Positions 10,814 to 22,362 of a DNA stretch of 64,000 bases are shown piece by piece. This DNA comes from Macrothele yani. Lineage: Eukaryota > Arthropoda > Arachnida > Araneae > Macrothelidae. The stretch spans positions 143,688,541-143,752,540 of the forward strand of contig CM077012.1 of NCBI GenBank assembly GCA_039090855.1, in the 5' to 3' direction. Made by a program: the position numbers and the translations under genes. How positions within the stretch are numbered: position 1 is the stretch's first letter; every line of letters begins with the position of its first letter. The notes below the pieces were generated by a model. The model was given only the letters and a program-made list of their open reading frames with translations, had not been told where the DNA came from and did no database searches.

Positions 10814-11395
10814 TATATGGAACCACCACCACCAGGTTGCACAGTGCCGTGTTGACAGCTTGATCCATGGCCTCATGGGGGTCTGCGCGACACCCGAACC
10901 CTACCATCAGCTCGTAACAACTGGTAGCGTGACTCATCAGACCAATCAACATGTGGCCTGTCTTCCAGGGTCCGATTACCATGTTCACGAGCGTAGATGA
11001 GGCGCTGTCGCTGTGTCCGATGGAGTGGTGTTAACGAAGGCATTCTGATGGGTCTTCTGCTCCCATACCCTATGAACGCTAAATTAAGACGCACTGACCT
11101 GATGGATATGTCTCTTGTACCACCTGCATTGAACATTGAATGTGGATGTTATTTGAGCCAGTGTTGCTTATCTGTTAGCATGGACAATCCTGGTCAGACG
11201 CCGCAGGTCGCCGTCATTCAGTACCCGTGGTCGGCCACTGCGTTGTCCACGGAGGGTGGTTAATGCCTTCCAATTAGGTATTTTCAGTACACACGTTACA
11301 CCGTAGATCGAGGGATGTTGAATGTTCGCACAACTTAGGAAAATGAATGTCCCATCCACAATCCTACTGTCGGTTGGTTCAACCTGACTCACGAG

Positions 11396-13489
11396 ATTAA
11401 GGTGGACGTCAAGTGAAAATCCGCCATTGTATTTTCAATGGGAAAATTTTGTTACATAAAGAAATGCTTACTGACTTGTGAAAATTCGCTCACATACGAA
11501 GAAGGCAGTGAACTATAGGGAGTGGCAATCAAATTTGAGAAGAAATTATAGGAAATATTTTAAAATTAAATTTCTTTGAGATGGAGTAGTGTAGCCTATC
11601 GTTACTAGGTGGCGCTCTAGGTACGTCAAATACTGAAAATGTGGCATAACCTTGACGTTTTCCTTTAATATCAAAAGTTTTCACTCAAATAATAACTGAG
11701 CTGTCATAGCCTTTAGTTTAGGATGTCAGTAATTATTTAAATCACTTACATTACAGTTTATTGGCTTTTCTACCCTCAAACTTATGTAAAAAAGAAATCA
11801 CATGCTGGTTACTCTAAGATGCTGACCGAAGCTTTGACGAATCATCCCCAGCTAAGCAGGGGATGGGGGATGAGATTTCCCCCTCAGCGAAGGGGATCGA
11901 CTGATGGTATCAGGTTTCTGTAGTATTTGGGGAAAGAGTAATTACGTGTGAAACCTATTGTGCTGACCCTTCTTCACGAATAATGTTTCAAAACAGAACC
12001 AACGTTAATGGGGACGGAGCAGGGCTATGGGGACAAGGAATGAATGTTTAGCCGCAGAACGAACGAATCTACATTAATTTTTCCTTTTTTTTTCCATGAA
12101 AAAATGTAATTGTGAAAAATGAAAAGAAAAATAACTATCAAAAATGGTGAATAGTAAAAGTAAGACACAGTGGCTCACGGAGGATTTCTTTATGGGGTGG
12201 CCCAAAATATTGAAAATGCAAATAAGAAGATATCCCGAAGAAAACATCTGCCAAAATATTGCAAAGCGATAAAAAATATATACCCCATACTAAAGGGCGC
12301 TTCTTATTATTCGTAAAATATATATTTAAAAATATGTACCAATATATTTTAAAAAAAGCAGCCAGAGAACGAAGAACCAAGTGATACCTAATGAAGAGGG
12401 GCCCGGAAACCTTGTCCACCCCACACTGAACAGGTCACTGGTAAAACAAATGTATGATATAAAATTTTGGTACTTTATGGCTCCACAGTTATGACTTCGA
12501 GAGTTACTGTGTGCTAGTGATCCATTCTTGGTACACCCTTACTACAGCAACTCGCGAACAGCCCATGAAGTCTTATGTTTATCAGCTGCTTCCACCCTTG
12601 CTCGGTAGCCATTGATCATCCTTTTTTAACGTCCATCAAATCACTACCTCTGTCCAATGTGCCCACACGTAACGCACTATGGCTCATCTGTTCTGGCCGG
12701 CCGCTTCTATATCTGTGTGGTAGACCTTGTCATGTGCACTCCGTGACACGCCTCGGCGTACTAATTCCGGGGTTGGTAATATTATTCTGATGCGACTGTG
12801 TGTAAGTGTCAAATTGTGTGTATAAATATTTTTTAGTGTAATGGTATATATTGTGATTTTGTGTGTTGCCCCCACCCCCGCAGCAGTGGTGGTGGAGGGG
12901 GCAGGTAACGACGGGGCGTACTGCAGCTGCCAGTTACTGTTTTATGAAAGAAATCGAACACGCACAATAATTAACCCAAATATTCATATTTTGCTTTAAG
13001 ATATACTGTATTTAGCTTTGCCTAAATAAATGCCTAGTTTTACTTTTGCAACACTGAATGCCCCACAGATTGGAAGTGTTCGGCCCTTTGGCTCAGAGTT
13101 GTGATACGATAGTTCTCCAATCGCCCTCTCTCTCCGCTGCTGAGGAAAAAACTAGAGGCCACAGTGGGATTACCCGTAGAAGATGTGGGAAAACAGTCAG
13201 TTACCCAGGATTACGTGCACGACATGGCAGTCTCAGATCTGCCATGTGTAAAAGGGTGATTTCTTCAAGTGATTTTTTTTTTTTTAGTTTTGGTCAAAGC
13301 AATTACACGTATTGCCAAATTTATTACTTAAAAAGTTAAAACTACAGGACTCTAAGTACCACCGTTACTTTTGCAGACACTCTCCCTGACTTCATACACC
13401 CCCCCCTCAACCACCACACACACACCACGTTGTGGTAGGTGAAGGAAGCATTCACGCTTCTCACACTTTTCATTGTTTCAGGCGAATTC
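11396..13489. other. No gene seen (11.4-13.5 kb)
   Basis: Mostly AT-rich sequence with GC-richer patches near 11850-11900, 12640-12780 and 12870-12930. A minus-strand 93-codon frame at 12138-12419 is rich in aromatic residues but sits over AT-rich DNA and has no motif. Short poly-C and CA tracts lie near 13400. No supported gene or element boundary. Confidence 0.5.
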
Positions 13490-13920
13490 TTAATTGGCCT
13501 GCTGTCTGGGACGGGTTTACAGGAAAGCCAACGACGTCCAGGAGCGTGATCCCGCGATGCTGGAGGGTCTCAAAAATATAATGATTTATATATAATTTTT
13601 AATTTTGTATCTAAAACACGAGAAAGTCATACAGAGAGGGTTAAATTCGTTGTTCTGCGTTTGGGAAGATTTGGGTGCATATTTCCGCCGTAAATCAAAA
13701 TACGTTATCTACAAGTATGAATTTATTAAACTACCAATGCTGGCTCACTAAATATTGTTTTGAGGGTAATATTACTTTATACCACATTAGAACTGAGCTT
13801 AGAAATTGGGGTGTTATTTCTGGCCAATTTTTGTAGAATATAATGAACATTTTGCTCTTTAGTTCTATGTTTTACATGCATCCCCATCTTTCCCTTAAAA
13901 TTCCCCCCCCCCCAATTAAG
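13490..13920 (+). repeat. Dispersed repeat, copy 1 (inverted partner at 39.8-40.2 kb)
   Basis: About 430 bp match the reverse complement of 39790-40220. Shared words in order include CTGGAGGGTCTCAAAAATA, TTGGGAAGATTTGGG, TATGAATTTATTAAACTA and AATTGGGGTGTTATTTCTGG. The copies differ by an expanded (TA)n at 40110-40168 where this copy has a short TATATA, and by poly-C/poly-G lengths. No coding capacity. The family is not identified; a non-autonomous element or the 3' part of a LINE is possible. Confidence 0.75.
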
Positions 13921-14829
13921 TTTAGTATAAGAGGTAATGACAAGACTTATCGTACGAGTAAAATGACATTCGAAAACGTGAATTACGAGGCTCAAAAATA
14001 GGTTTCATCCATGTTCGGACTCTGTAAGGGAACCATAGGCGCCGACTTCGTGGGTTCGAGACACTTTTTGAACCCCAAATTATTTTGTTGTGGGTTCCTC
14101 GAACCCCTAATATTTTTGCGCGTATTTCGTGGGGAAAATACACGTACGCATATATGCATACATTTTGTTTTTCTTTATCAATTCTTAAAGTTTTTTTTAT
14201 TATTCATTTTCCCGTTTACTATATATAGATAGTATGTATAAAAATTTACCCCTCAGACTCATTATTGTTCCCCCAAAGAGAATTATTGTTTGTGCTCATC
14301 AAATTTGACGCGAATTTGTACACACAAGTACCGTTGTTTAAAAGCATCTAAAACTGTCTGCTTTATAAAAGAACATTTTTCGGTTTGTCTGGGTTCCCAC
14401 AAAATACAGACGTCTAGCTAGCTAGGAGGTTAGAAGAGAGAGGAGATGGCAGCCGCTGGTGAAGCCAGTTCTGATCATCTGGTTTCTTGTGCCCTCCGGG
14501 TGGGGAGGGTTCAGTGACGTGACGTGCCGTCACTTACAGAGGACCTGTGCTGAAGCACAGGTTGATAGCGGCCGTCTCTTACTCTCTGCAGCAGTCCTTG
14601 TGTTTCAACAAGGCTCCCACAGCTTTAGAAAGGCCATGATTGGTTAATACGCAATATGCACTTCCGCTCTACGAAGCATAATTTTGTTTAATTTTTTTTA
14701 GAAAATACTAAACAGTATTAATGTAAATTTTTGCAAATTTTTAATTATGTGCATGTATATTTTGGTCTCATTTTTTCCTGACTACATGCTGCAACAGTGC
14801 CTGCTACGTTTGAGACGAATCAAACTTCT

Positions 14830-14899
14830 TGCGTTTGAGACGAATCTTTATCCAGCATGCAACAAGCATTGCTGGATAAAGATTTGTCTCAAACGCAAA
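14830..14899. repeat. Inverted duplication inside a mariner remnant
   Basis: The arm GCGTTTGAGACGAATCTTTA TCCAGC is followed after a 9-10-bp loop by its near-perfect inverse ending TTTGTCTCAAACGC. A third partial direct copy (CGTTTGAGACGAATC) lies just upstream at about 14807. The right arm is the start of the readable mariner transposase frame, so a piece of the transposase gene was copied in inverted orientation at the 5' break. Confidence 0.8.
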
Positions 14900-15660
14900 A
14901 AGAACTAGCTGAACAACTAAGGGTTATTCAACAAATCATTTCCAATCATTTACGCGCAATGGAAAATATTCAGAAGGAAGGAAAATGGGTGCGACATGAC
15001 CTGAGACAGGAACAAGGATTAGCGAGTCATGAAGTGTTTGAATCTGTTGAATAAACAACACAGAAAGTCTTTCCTGTGGAAATTCGTTACGGATGATGAA
15101 AAGTGGATATAGTGCGACAATCCCAAACTCAAAAATCACTGGGTAGACCCCAGTGAAGCAACGACTTCGACACCGAAACGCAATATTCACTCCAAGAAAA
15201 TTCTTCTCTGCGGCTGGTGGGATATGAAGGGTGTGCTATATTTTGAACTATTTGGAACAGGGTCAAACTGTTACTGCTGATCGCTACAAGCAACAATTGC
15301 TGTGATTGAACCAGGAAATCTGTCGGAAACGTCCATTCACAGACAAAGGCTTGCGTTCCGTGAAATTATTGCATGACAACGCGAGGCCGCATGTGCCGAA
15401 ATCTGCCAAGGAAACGTTATTGACGCTTGGCTGGGAAGTTTTGTAGCTCCCGGCGTATGGTCCCGACATAGCTCCTCCAGACTATCATTTGTTCCGATCG
15501 ATGCATCATGGTTTGTCTGCTGTACGGTTCCGGACATGCGACGAAGTGCAAAAATGGGTTGACGGCTTCTCGCGTCGCACGACGAAGTGTTCTTCATTGC
15601 TGGAATCCGTCAGCTGCCCGACCGATGGCGGAAGGTGATAGATAATGACGGCGCATATTT
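14857..15660 (+). pseudogene. Mariner (DD34D) transposase fossil
   Basis: The readable frame includes the N-terminal half (LAEQLRVIQQIISNHLRAM), the first catalytic site in FVTDDEKWI, then KKILLCGWWDMKGVLYFEL, the second catalytic D in [10 protein letters not shown] and the third D in GPDIAPPDYHLF, with 34 residues between the last two. Stops interrupt it at least three times (after TDDEKWI, in the QQLL segment and after GWEVL) and frameshifts are needed near 15050 and 15590. The first part of the DNA-binding domain is missing. No terminal repeats were identified. It is an old, inactive mariner close to the cecropia/mauritiana type by motif; that subfamily placement is inferred. Confidence 0.88.
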
Positions 15661-17264
15661 TGATTTCGTAAATGTATTGTTGGTTTCTCTCAAATTACAT
15701 GTTGCGTTGCCTTAAAACGCTTTAAAACTTATTTGCACACCTAATAATTATCATGCTTCTGTTTCTGATAACTGCAGTGCAGGTATAAAAATTCTCATTC
15801 ATCTTTTTGACAAAATATAAAAAATGCATATCTTCTCAATTTTCCCATGAAAATAATAAAAAGATACTTTCAAGAAACTTCACATTGTCGCTTTCCTGCA
15901 TGATGAAATTCTTACTGTCAAACTTTCTTGGTCCATGGCATTCGTCTATGCTATGGACGACTGAATCTCTTCGATTTAGGGAATTGTTCGTCACAGGAAA
16001 ACTACTCCACAAAAAGTCATCCACCCTTTTAAAATGAAGTAATGTTTAAAAATGGCATTTTACACGAATTTTCTAATGTGGAGGACTTTTCGGTTGCTAA
16101 TGTCTTCAGGATTTTTTTTTGCTGGACACCCTGCTCGTTGCCTACTAATTTGAGGATGCCGTAAAAACAAGATGATTCTCCAAAGCTGAAGCAATAGAAA
16201 AAGCACGTTTTGTAATTGAAACACATTCCAATTTTATGGCAAATACGCAACGTATTGATAAAATTAGAGAAATTCTATTTACAGCTCCCTTAGCGTTAAA
16301 TTTTCCAAGTAATTTGCTAATGAAAAGGTGCTAAAGTAATCAGTATTGCCTAACGTACGAAACTTAGAAAAGAGATTTTGCTGTAACTGAAATGTTCTCT
16401 TCGTAGCGTAAAGCTAAAATTTACTAGATTTCCACTTTGAGAACTCTCGGCGGGAAATTTATGATATAGCAATGTAATTTAGAATGGGAAAAATTTAATG
16501 AATGTTAATATCCTACCATTCCCAAAAAATGTTTAAAAAATCTGTGGAAACCAAATTCTTTGGACTCTATCAAGTAATTAACGAATAAAATGGAAAATTT
16601 AAATATTTGAGAAGGAAAAGTTAAGCCTAATCTATCTGAGAGGCACAGGAATAATTTTTTCCTCCAAGTTGAATAGTTTCTTCACAAAAGAAGTTTACTG
16701 TTTTGAATTTTCTACTTTGACAGCCCGTAGCGGTAAATTCATGACGTTTATGGGGAATTTAACGTGCCAAATTTAATGTCCTTTGATTTCTTACTAGCCA
16801 CAAGAATATTTTTTTTAATATCTCTAAAAACAAAATGTTCGATGTGCACGGACATAGAAAGTGATTGCACTAGCACTGTTTCTTACAAAACTTTCTAACT
16901 ATAGGAAGATAGAATGGCATTTCAAAAAGCATAAAAACCTTTTTCTTGACTTTACTTTTTTTTTTATGTTAATCTGACGAATGAAAATTTCTGCGACGAT
17001 AAGAAGGGAGAGGTGCCCCTGAATCTTTTATCGCGTAGGGCCTAAAAAGATCTAAAGTTGCCTCTGGTTAGTATGTATATTCTAGTGTTCGAATTTATCT
17101 TTTAGGTATTACCACTTAGCAGTAAACAATTATAGGTATTATGGTAATTGTCAGTTTTTCGTACCGCACTCATGCCATCAAATAATGTATAATTATACTC
17201 AATATATTAGAACATATAATGCTACATATTGTGATTTTGTGCTGTTTTATTTAATGTCAGACAA
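15661..17264. other. No gene seen (15.7-17.26 kb)
   Basis: AT-rich DNA with several weakly similar blocks of the kind 'aatttaatg ... ttccaag' between 16260 and 16820, which hint at an old degenerate repeat without a clear period. Short open frames at 15807-16250 occur in opposing strands and have no motif. Confidence 0.5.
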
Positions 17265-17425
17265 CAACGAGGAATAGCAATTTGTGCCCGGCCCCTTAAT
17301 GAAAAGCGTGTGGCAGTTTTCCTGTGTGGCAATCTTCCGGTGTGGCAGTTTTCCTGTGTAGCAATCTTCCGGTGTGGCAGTTTTCCTGTGTGGCGGTTTA
17401 CAGTGAACCATGTACCATATCACGG
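17265..17425 (+). repeat. Fold-back family fragment, copy D, with a six-unit 16-bp tandem array
   Basis: The start (AGCAATTTGTGCCCGGCCCC, then TTAATGAAAA) matches copy C at 47480-47515 and copy A at 768-800. From 17308 to 17403 there are six consecutive 16-bp units alternating GTGTGGCAGTTTTCCT and GTGTGGCAATCTTCCG, the last ending in the family's terminal word GGTTTACAGTGAACC. The same word closes copies B and C, so this is the terminal part of the element with an expanded subterminal array. Confidence 0.85.
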
Positions 17426-18611
17426 GCCGGCCCTGACTGCGAGGCAATAGGTTTGCAAAGAATCTGCTAGCAAGCTGTTGCTAAGAAAAGAGTGTCAGGT
17501 TTCCAAATGATGCCTCTGTTTTGTAAACTGTAGTCTGGTAGAGAATACGATTTGCTGCAGCATGCACGCTAGATGTCTGCACTTATTTCCGATCAACATG
17601 TGCGGACGTCCGGAACTGTATCTGCACTGTTGTGTCCATCATGACACCATGGGGTGCATAGCGTTGCACTCTGCTGGGTTGGCGTAACCTCGGGGAACTG
17701 CATTCCAGCTTTACAGATATCGATTATTCATATTTTCTCAGAGTTCAGCAATTTCCCATATAGATTGCCGTGTTTCCTTCCCCGGGCATATAGAGAAGTT
17801 CGGACATTAGTTTTACCATTAACGTGATTCAGATACGCGTGGTCTCTGTTGAATTAACCCAAACGGCGTCGGTTCTTTCCCCACAGCTGCAAAAGAATTA
17901 TTTCTGTACAAATACCGAAGACCCTGAAACGGACTTCTCTGAAATAAACTGAATTTCTGACTACGGAAAATCTAAGGAAATACGCAAGTTCAGAAACAAA
18001 AAAAAAAAAAAAACTTGCAGTTTTGAAAACGAAAATTTGGTTAAAAGACGGACACCTACCGGCAATTTTGCTGCTCATTATTTTCAGAAATTTTTCGTGA
18101 ATTCACGGCACTTCTTTCTTACAGTGTAGAGATATCCGTGAACCTTTTATTTCTTAGTGTTATTTTAGTTGACTCTTCAGAAGGCATGCGGAATTTAGTT
18201 GTGGTATCCGTTTGCGACACTGTTTCCTTGATTATTTGTTACGGGATTTGCCCTTGTAATTAACGCTGTTTCTTTCATATCCATGAAACATTTTGAAGCT
18301 TTGATTTCTTGGCTGTCTTGTCTGCTAGATGTTTATAATTTTTCGTCAAGACAGGATTCGTTTTGTGCTATGAAGTTTTCAAAATTCATGTTCAGTTCGA
18401 AGAATGCGCTTTAGAGCATTGATCCGGAAGAACATTGCATGTAACCATTTAAACACCGATCATCTATCCCTTCGTTCGATTTTATGATTTCCATTATTAA
18501 AAGCACAAATCATTGAAACGCGTACTAGTAAGGAACTACGGAATTGTATAATATATTTCACAACGAAGTATCCTAATTGCCCCTGCATAGTTTTCCAGTT
18601 TTGTCACCCCT
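17426..18611. other. No gene seen (17.4-18.6 kb)
   Basis: Mixed-composition DNA, somewhat less AT-rich than the flanks up to 17800. It contains a poly-A near 18000 and no supported frame, splice pair or repeat boundary. Confidence 0.5.
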
Positions 18612-21039
18612 AGGGGGGCTGTCCATTAAGTACGTCCAAGATTACAGGGGGAGAGGGGGGGTTCTGACAACCGGACCAAATGTGACGGGGGGGGGGGGGG
18701 GGCTAGTAATTCGGACGACCAGCGGCAAAAATATATTGGATGGAATTTCTTCGTTTTCTTTTGTCTTTCTTTAGCACGTCTTTTGTAAAATAAGATCGTG
18801 CTTACGTTATTGGTTTGTCCGTCCGTCCGTCAGTCAGTCTATAGACATCTGCAACTAATGGTCCAATTTGAAAAATTATTTTTGCATTATGAAGCTCAAA
18901 ATGTTCGAATGATGATCCTTTTCTTCGTTTTTCTTTTACGATGCAAAGTGTTGCCGCTAGAGGGCGTAGGGCAGATGATATCGATTTCAAAATACATTCT
19001 ATTCCAAAAATTCTTTTACTTTTAGATTCCATTCGTGTCGAACATTATTTTAAGCATAGTCACTTATCCAAGTTATGCATAGATTCTCCGCTAGGGGGCG
19101 TAAAAATAAATTACTTCTCCCCAGATAATTCTGCTTCTAAAACTCTGATTTGAAAATTTCTTTCCCTCAGCGGACACAGCTCGTGATGTGAAATATTTTG
19201 CATAAAATTTCTAATTTTTGGTATAAAATGGTTTGACCTCGAGGGGGGGTGTAAGAGTTGACTTCTGCTTCTGATGTGTATTTGCAGCAAAATTTGAGCT
19301 TCTAAAATCTCGATTGAAAAATTCTTTCGTGGACCGATTCTACTCACGTAGACAAATCTTTTCCGAATGTTTTCTTAAAATAATGTATGGTTTTTCCGCC
19401 ATGGTGCGTAGATAGATATATATCCTGTTTTTGTCAGTATCTCTGTTTCTAATAGTCCGATTTAAAAAAAACTTTTTTGTTGGACAGATTCTGGTGCGAC
19501 ATGTTTCTAATATAATTCCAAATTTTCATGTAATTCATAGACTTTCCGCTAGGGGAGTAAAAGTAAATTGCGCTTTTCCCGATATCTCTGCTTCTACAAA
19601 ACTCCGATTTGAAAAATTCTTCAAGCACCGGATGCGGCTGCTGACAGAAAAGTTTTTTGTTGTAATTTTTTATAAAATACGGTTTGGCCGCCATAGGGCG
19701 TAAGCGTTAAACTTCTGCTTCGTAGGTATTTGCAGCAAAATCTCTTATTCTAAAACCCCGTTTAAAAAAAATTCTTTTGTGGAACGTTACCGCTCATGTC
19801 GATAAACATTTGAGAATATTTTCTTCTTAAAATAATCCGTGGTTTCTCCACCAGAGGGCGTAGACGTCTGTATCTTATTTCTGTCAATTTCTCTGCTTTT
19901 AAAAGTCAGATTTGAGAAATTCTTTCTTTGTTAGACCAGCGTTTCCGGTGTAAAATGTTTCTCATATAATTAAAGATACATTGCGTTTTCTTTAATATCT
20001 TTGCTTCTAAAACTCCGATTTGAAAAATTCTTTCTGCACCGAATACAGCTCCTGATAGGAAATGTTTTGTATATAGTTTGTAATAATTGATAAAGAACGG
20101 TTTGGCCACCAGGGGCGTTAGATTTAATTTCTGCGTCTGATGTATTTGCAGTAAAATCGGAGCTCCTGAAAACTCAATCGAAAAAATTCTTTCGTGCACA
20201 GATACCATATAAAAACATTTTGAAAATAATTTCTTCTTAAAATAATGCACGGTTTTCCGCCAGGGGGCGTAGAGGCATATCATATATTTGTCGATATGAG
20301 TCCGATTTGAAAAATTCTTTCTTTGTTGGAGAATTTCCACTGCGAAATGTTTCTCATATAATTTCAGTTTCTTTTTAACGCACAAGTCTGCCACCAGAAG
20401 ACGTCGGCGAACGTTTCCGTTTACAGCAATATCTGCGGGATTAAAAACCCGACTGAAAAACTTCTTTCTTCGGTCAGATACTACTATTTTTCATACCGGT
20501 TCTATTGATTTTGAATTTAATTCGCATCAGAACGGATTCAAAAGACGTGCTTATTAAACCCGAAGATTCGGTGTCATCTTTCTTGTTTTGATAGTTAGAA
20601 AAATGTATGAAATATTTCAGATTTTTGATATTTAGCTAAATCACAATCTTAAGTTCTCGTATTTGTACTACCAAATCTATCGTGTTTTTGTAGATTGTAT
20701 GATTGGGAGTGTTCAAACCTTGAATGCATGCGTTCATTTGTAGATCTTTATGTCAGAATAATAAAGTTCGAGTAGGATTAAATTAATGCGTAAATAATAC
20801 ATATTTTCTGAAGAAAAAGTGTAAATATGTGAAAGATTGCTGTAAATAATTACATGTTTTCCTTCTGTTTCTCAACGGACTTCTAAAAGTAGTTGTCAAA
20901 AAAAAAGGGGGTGGGAGTCGGAATTAGGACGTACTTTTTAGGGGAGGAGGTGTCAACAATCGGATAAAATGTGACATGGGGGAACGGGGGAGTCGAAAAA
21001 TAGTAAAAAAATCACGGTCGTACTTTATGGACGACCCCT
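18612..21039. mobile_element. Candidate non-autonomous element with an internal tandem array
   Basis: The ends are inverted: left AGGGGGGCTGTCCATTAAGT followed by ACG (18612-18634), right CGTACTTTATGGACGACCCC followed by T (21019-21039). G-rich blocks with similar words occur just inside both ends in direct orientation (CAACCGGACCAAATGTGAC near 18670, CAACAATCGGATAAAATGTG near 20955). Ends of the 'GTCCATAAAGTACG' type are common in invertebrate repeats. There is no transposase. A clear target duplication was not found, so the exact borders are uncertain. Confidence 0.65.
18840..20490. repeat. Tandem array of about 11 units of ~150 bp with a CTCF-like word
   Basis: Each unit contains a word of the form CC(G/A)C(C/T)AGGGGGCGTA followed about 50 bp later by TCCGATTTGAAAAATTCTTT or a close variant. 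The first word starts at 18954, 19088, 19237, 19396, 19546, 19688, 19848, 20106, 20257 and 20391, always in the same orientation; spacings are 134-160 bp except one of 258, where a copy of the word is missing although the second word is present. Units are strongly diverged from one another, so the array is old. Minus-strand frames over it (for example 19906-20394) are by-products of the repeat. Confidence 0.88.
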
Positions 21040-22011
21040 AGTTTTAAAAGCTCAGAAGTCCGAAAAGTTTATTCTTCTGTAACGATTTCCTAGCAGCAGA
21101 TTAAATAGCGGCACACTGGTTTATCAGTCAAAATCTGTCTCCCGTAGAAATGGTACTCTAACCGTCAGATATCAAATGTAACATTTTGATTTACTAATAA
21201 AAATCAGTTAAAACAGCAAAATACAGTAATTCAGTTATTGCAAAAAAACTGCAGTAGGGCTTACCTTTTGAAGTAAATTAAATGTTAATTTACTTCTAAA
21301 CGCATTATTATATCAACTGAAGTATCCTGCCATTGCTTTCCCACTGTAGTTATACGTAGTATAAGAGTGAATAAAGTATGGTTATCGAAAAAAAAAAAAA
21401 AGTATATGAAGTTGTGTAAATACGGATTTTCACTAGTGAATTATGTAAACAACTTATTTCGTTTGCTATCTTTCCTTTGGATTTTGTTTTCGGTAGCCAG
21501 GTGCATGGGATCTCGTTGTTGCCGATACCTCGCAAAAATAAACATAATTACTATGTGATGGGTGTACCATGTACAGTATATTCAAAAAATCATTTCGGAA
21601 AGGGACGAAAACGATAGCTATGTACAACTGTAATTTTTAACGTAATGTGTAAAATATGGCTGTAATGCAGTTGATGATGTGTTTCATTGAACATCCAGTA
21701 GTGAAACACTCGCCGATAGTATCGGTAGAATTTTTAGAACATCGATGTTATGCGACCAATGTTTTCTAACTGCTGTACGAGATATACTACTACCATTTAT
21801 TAGTATTACTTTTGCTACTTGCTTGCTGTGTTCAGTCTTTTGTCAATGTGTTTCTTAATTGCTATCTAAAATTTCACTTGGTTTCAGTTCAGGTGTTTCA
21901 GTTTCGAATGCTCGTGTTTGTAGTAGAGCGTTCAGTTTCAGTCGTTTTGAGGTGTTTCTTTTTGAGTAGTGCATCAAGCTCACTTCAGTTTTAGTATTAC
22001 AAATATGGGAC
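21040..22011. other. No gene seen (21.0-22.0 kb)
   Basis: AT-rich DNA. Plus-strand frames at 21367-21558 and 21812-21994 are short, have no motif, and the first runs through a poly-A. Nothing supported. Confidence 0.55.
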
Positions 22012-22020
22012 CACCAAGAA

Positions 22021-22221
22021 TTTTTTTTTCTTGTTGGTTTGGAAGTTTAGCAACTACCGTGAGCAACTCTATGGGCTATAAACAGTCGTCCGTCCCTAAT
22101 TTCGGCGAGCGAGCCTTGTCGTAAGATAAACACAACATCCATGCCTCACAGGTACTCGAACCCGGACCCATCTAAGACAAATGGTCAGAAGCCAGATCTC
22201 ACACCACTGCGCCACCCGTCA
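22021..22221 (-). mobile_element. tRNA-derived SINE, copy 3
   Basis: On the minus strand this matches the SINEs at 2758 and 3074: A box GGTGGCGCAGTGGTG, B box GGGTTCGAGTACC (diverged), body ACGGACGACTGTTTATAGCC, then an A-rich tail that appears as the poly-T at 22021-22030. A 9-bp duplication CACCAAGAA flanks it (22012-22020 and 22222-22230). It is more diverged than copies 1 and 2. Confidence 0.88.
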
Positions 22222-22362
22222 CACCAAGAAACACCGTTCGGATTTTTTTTTATCAAAAACTGTGTGTGAACTGCAACACTTGAAAAGTATGCACACGAAA
22301 AAAAATTAAGACTTCCGGCAGTACATCATATTTGATATCCTCGCTGTAGATCCAAGAAAATA

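Larger units (their letters stand above)
7648..11395 (-). mobile_element. Old Tc1-type element, split by a solo LTR and a second Tc1
   Basis: The remnant runs on the minus strand and is in three pieces: 7648-7678 (terminal sequence CAGTGAAGTGCCAAAAGTCG after a TA), 8997-9388 (3' coding part) and 10816-11395 (5' coding part). A solo LTR (7679-8992) sits between the terminus and the stop codon, and a complete Tc1 (9389-10813) sits in the coding region. The right-hand terminal repeat was not found near 11400, so that end is probably deleted. Removing both insertions leaves about 1 kb of element, close to the coding content of a normal Tc1. Confidence 0.8.
9001..11395 (-). pseudogene. Broken Tc1-type transposase of the older element
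   Basis: Read on the minus strand, the 5' part (11395-10816) gives a degraded N-terminus, then RGQRSGRPRVLNDGDLRRLT, the linker region and the first catalytic site in DWSDESRYQLL. The 3' part (9388-9001) resumes at WGAFMWHGL, contains the second catalytic site in FQADNAPC and ends with RRARGGPARY and a TAA at 9003-9001. The nested Tc1 was inserted in the conserved GGGS(I/V)MVWG segment. The N-terminal helix-turn-helix is damaged and frame changes are needed around 11160 and 9200. No function is expected. Confidence 0.85.

Noticed and set aside
12138..12419. 93-codon minus-strand aromatic-rich frame as a membrane protein
   Set aside because: Amino-acid content follows AT-rich composition; nothing else supports a gene.
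17308..17403. CRISPR-like array
   Set aside because: Repeats of 16 bp are contiguous with no unique spacers, and the genome is eukaryotic.
19906..20394. 162-codon minus-strand frame
   Set aside because: It lies entirely in the ~150-bp tandem array and has no motif; open by chance in AT-rich repeat DNA.
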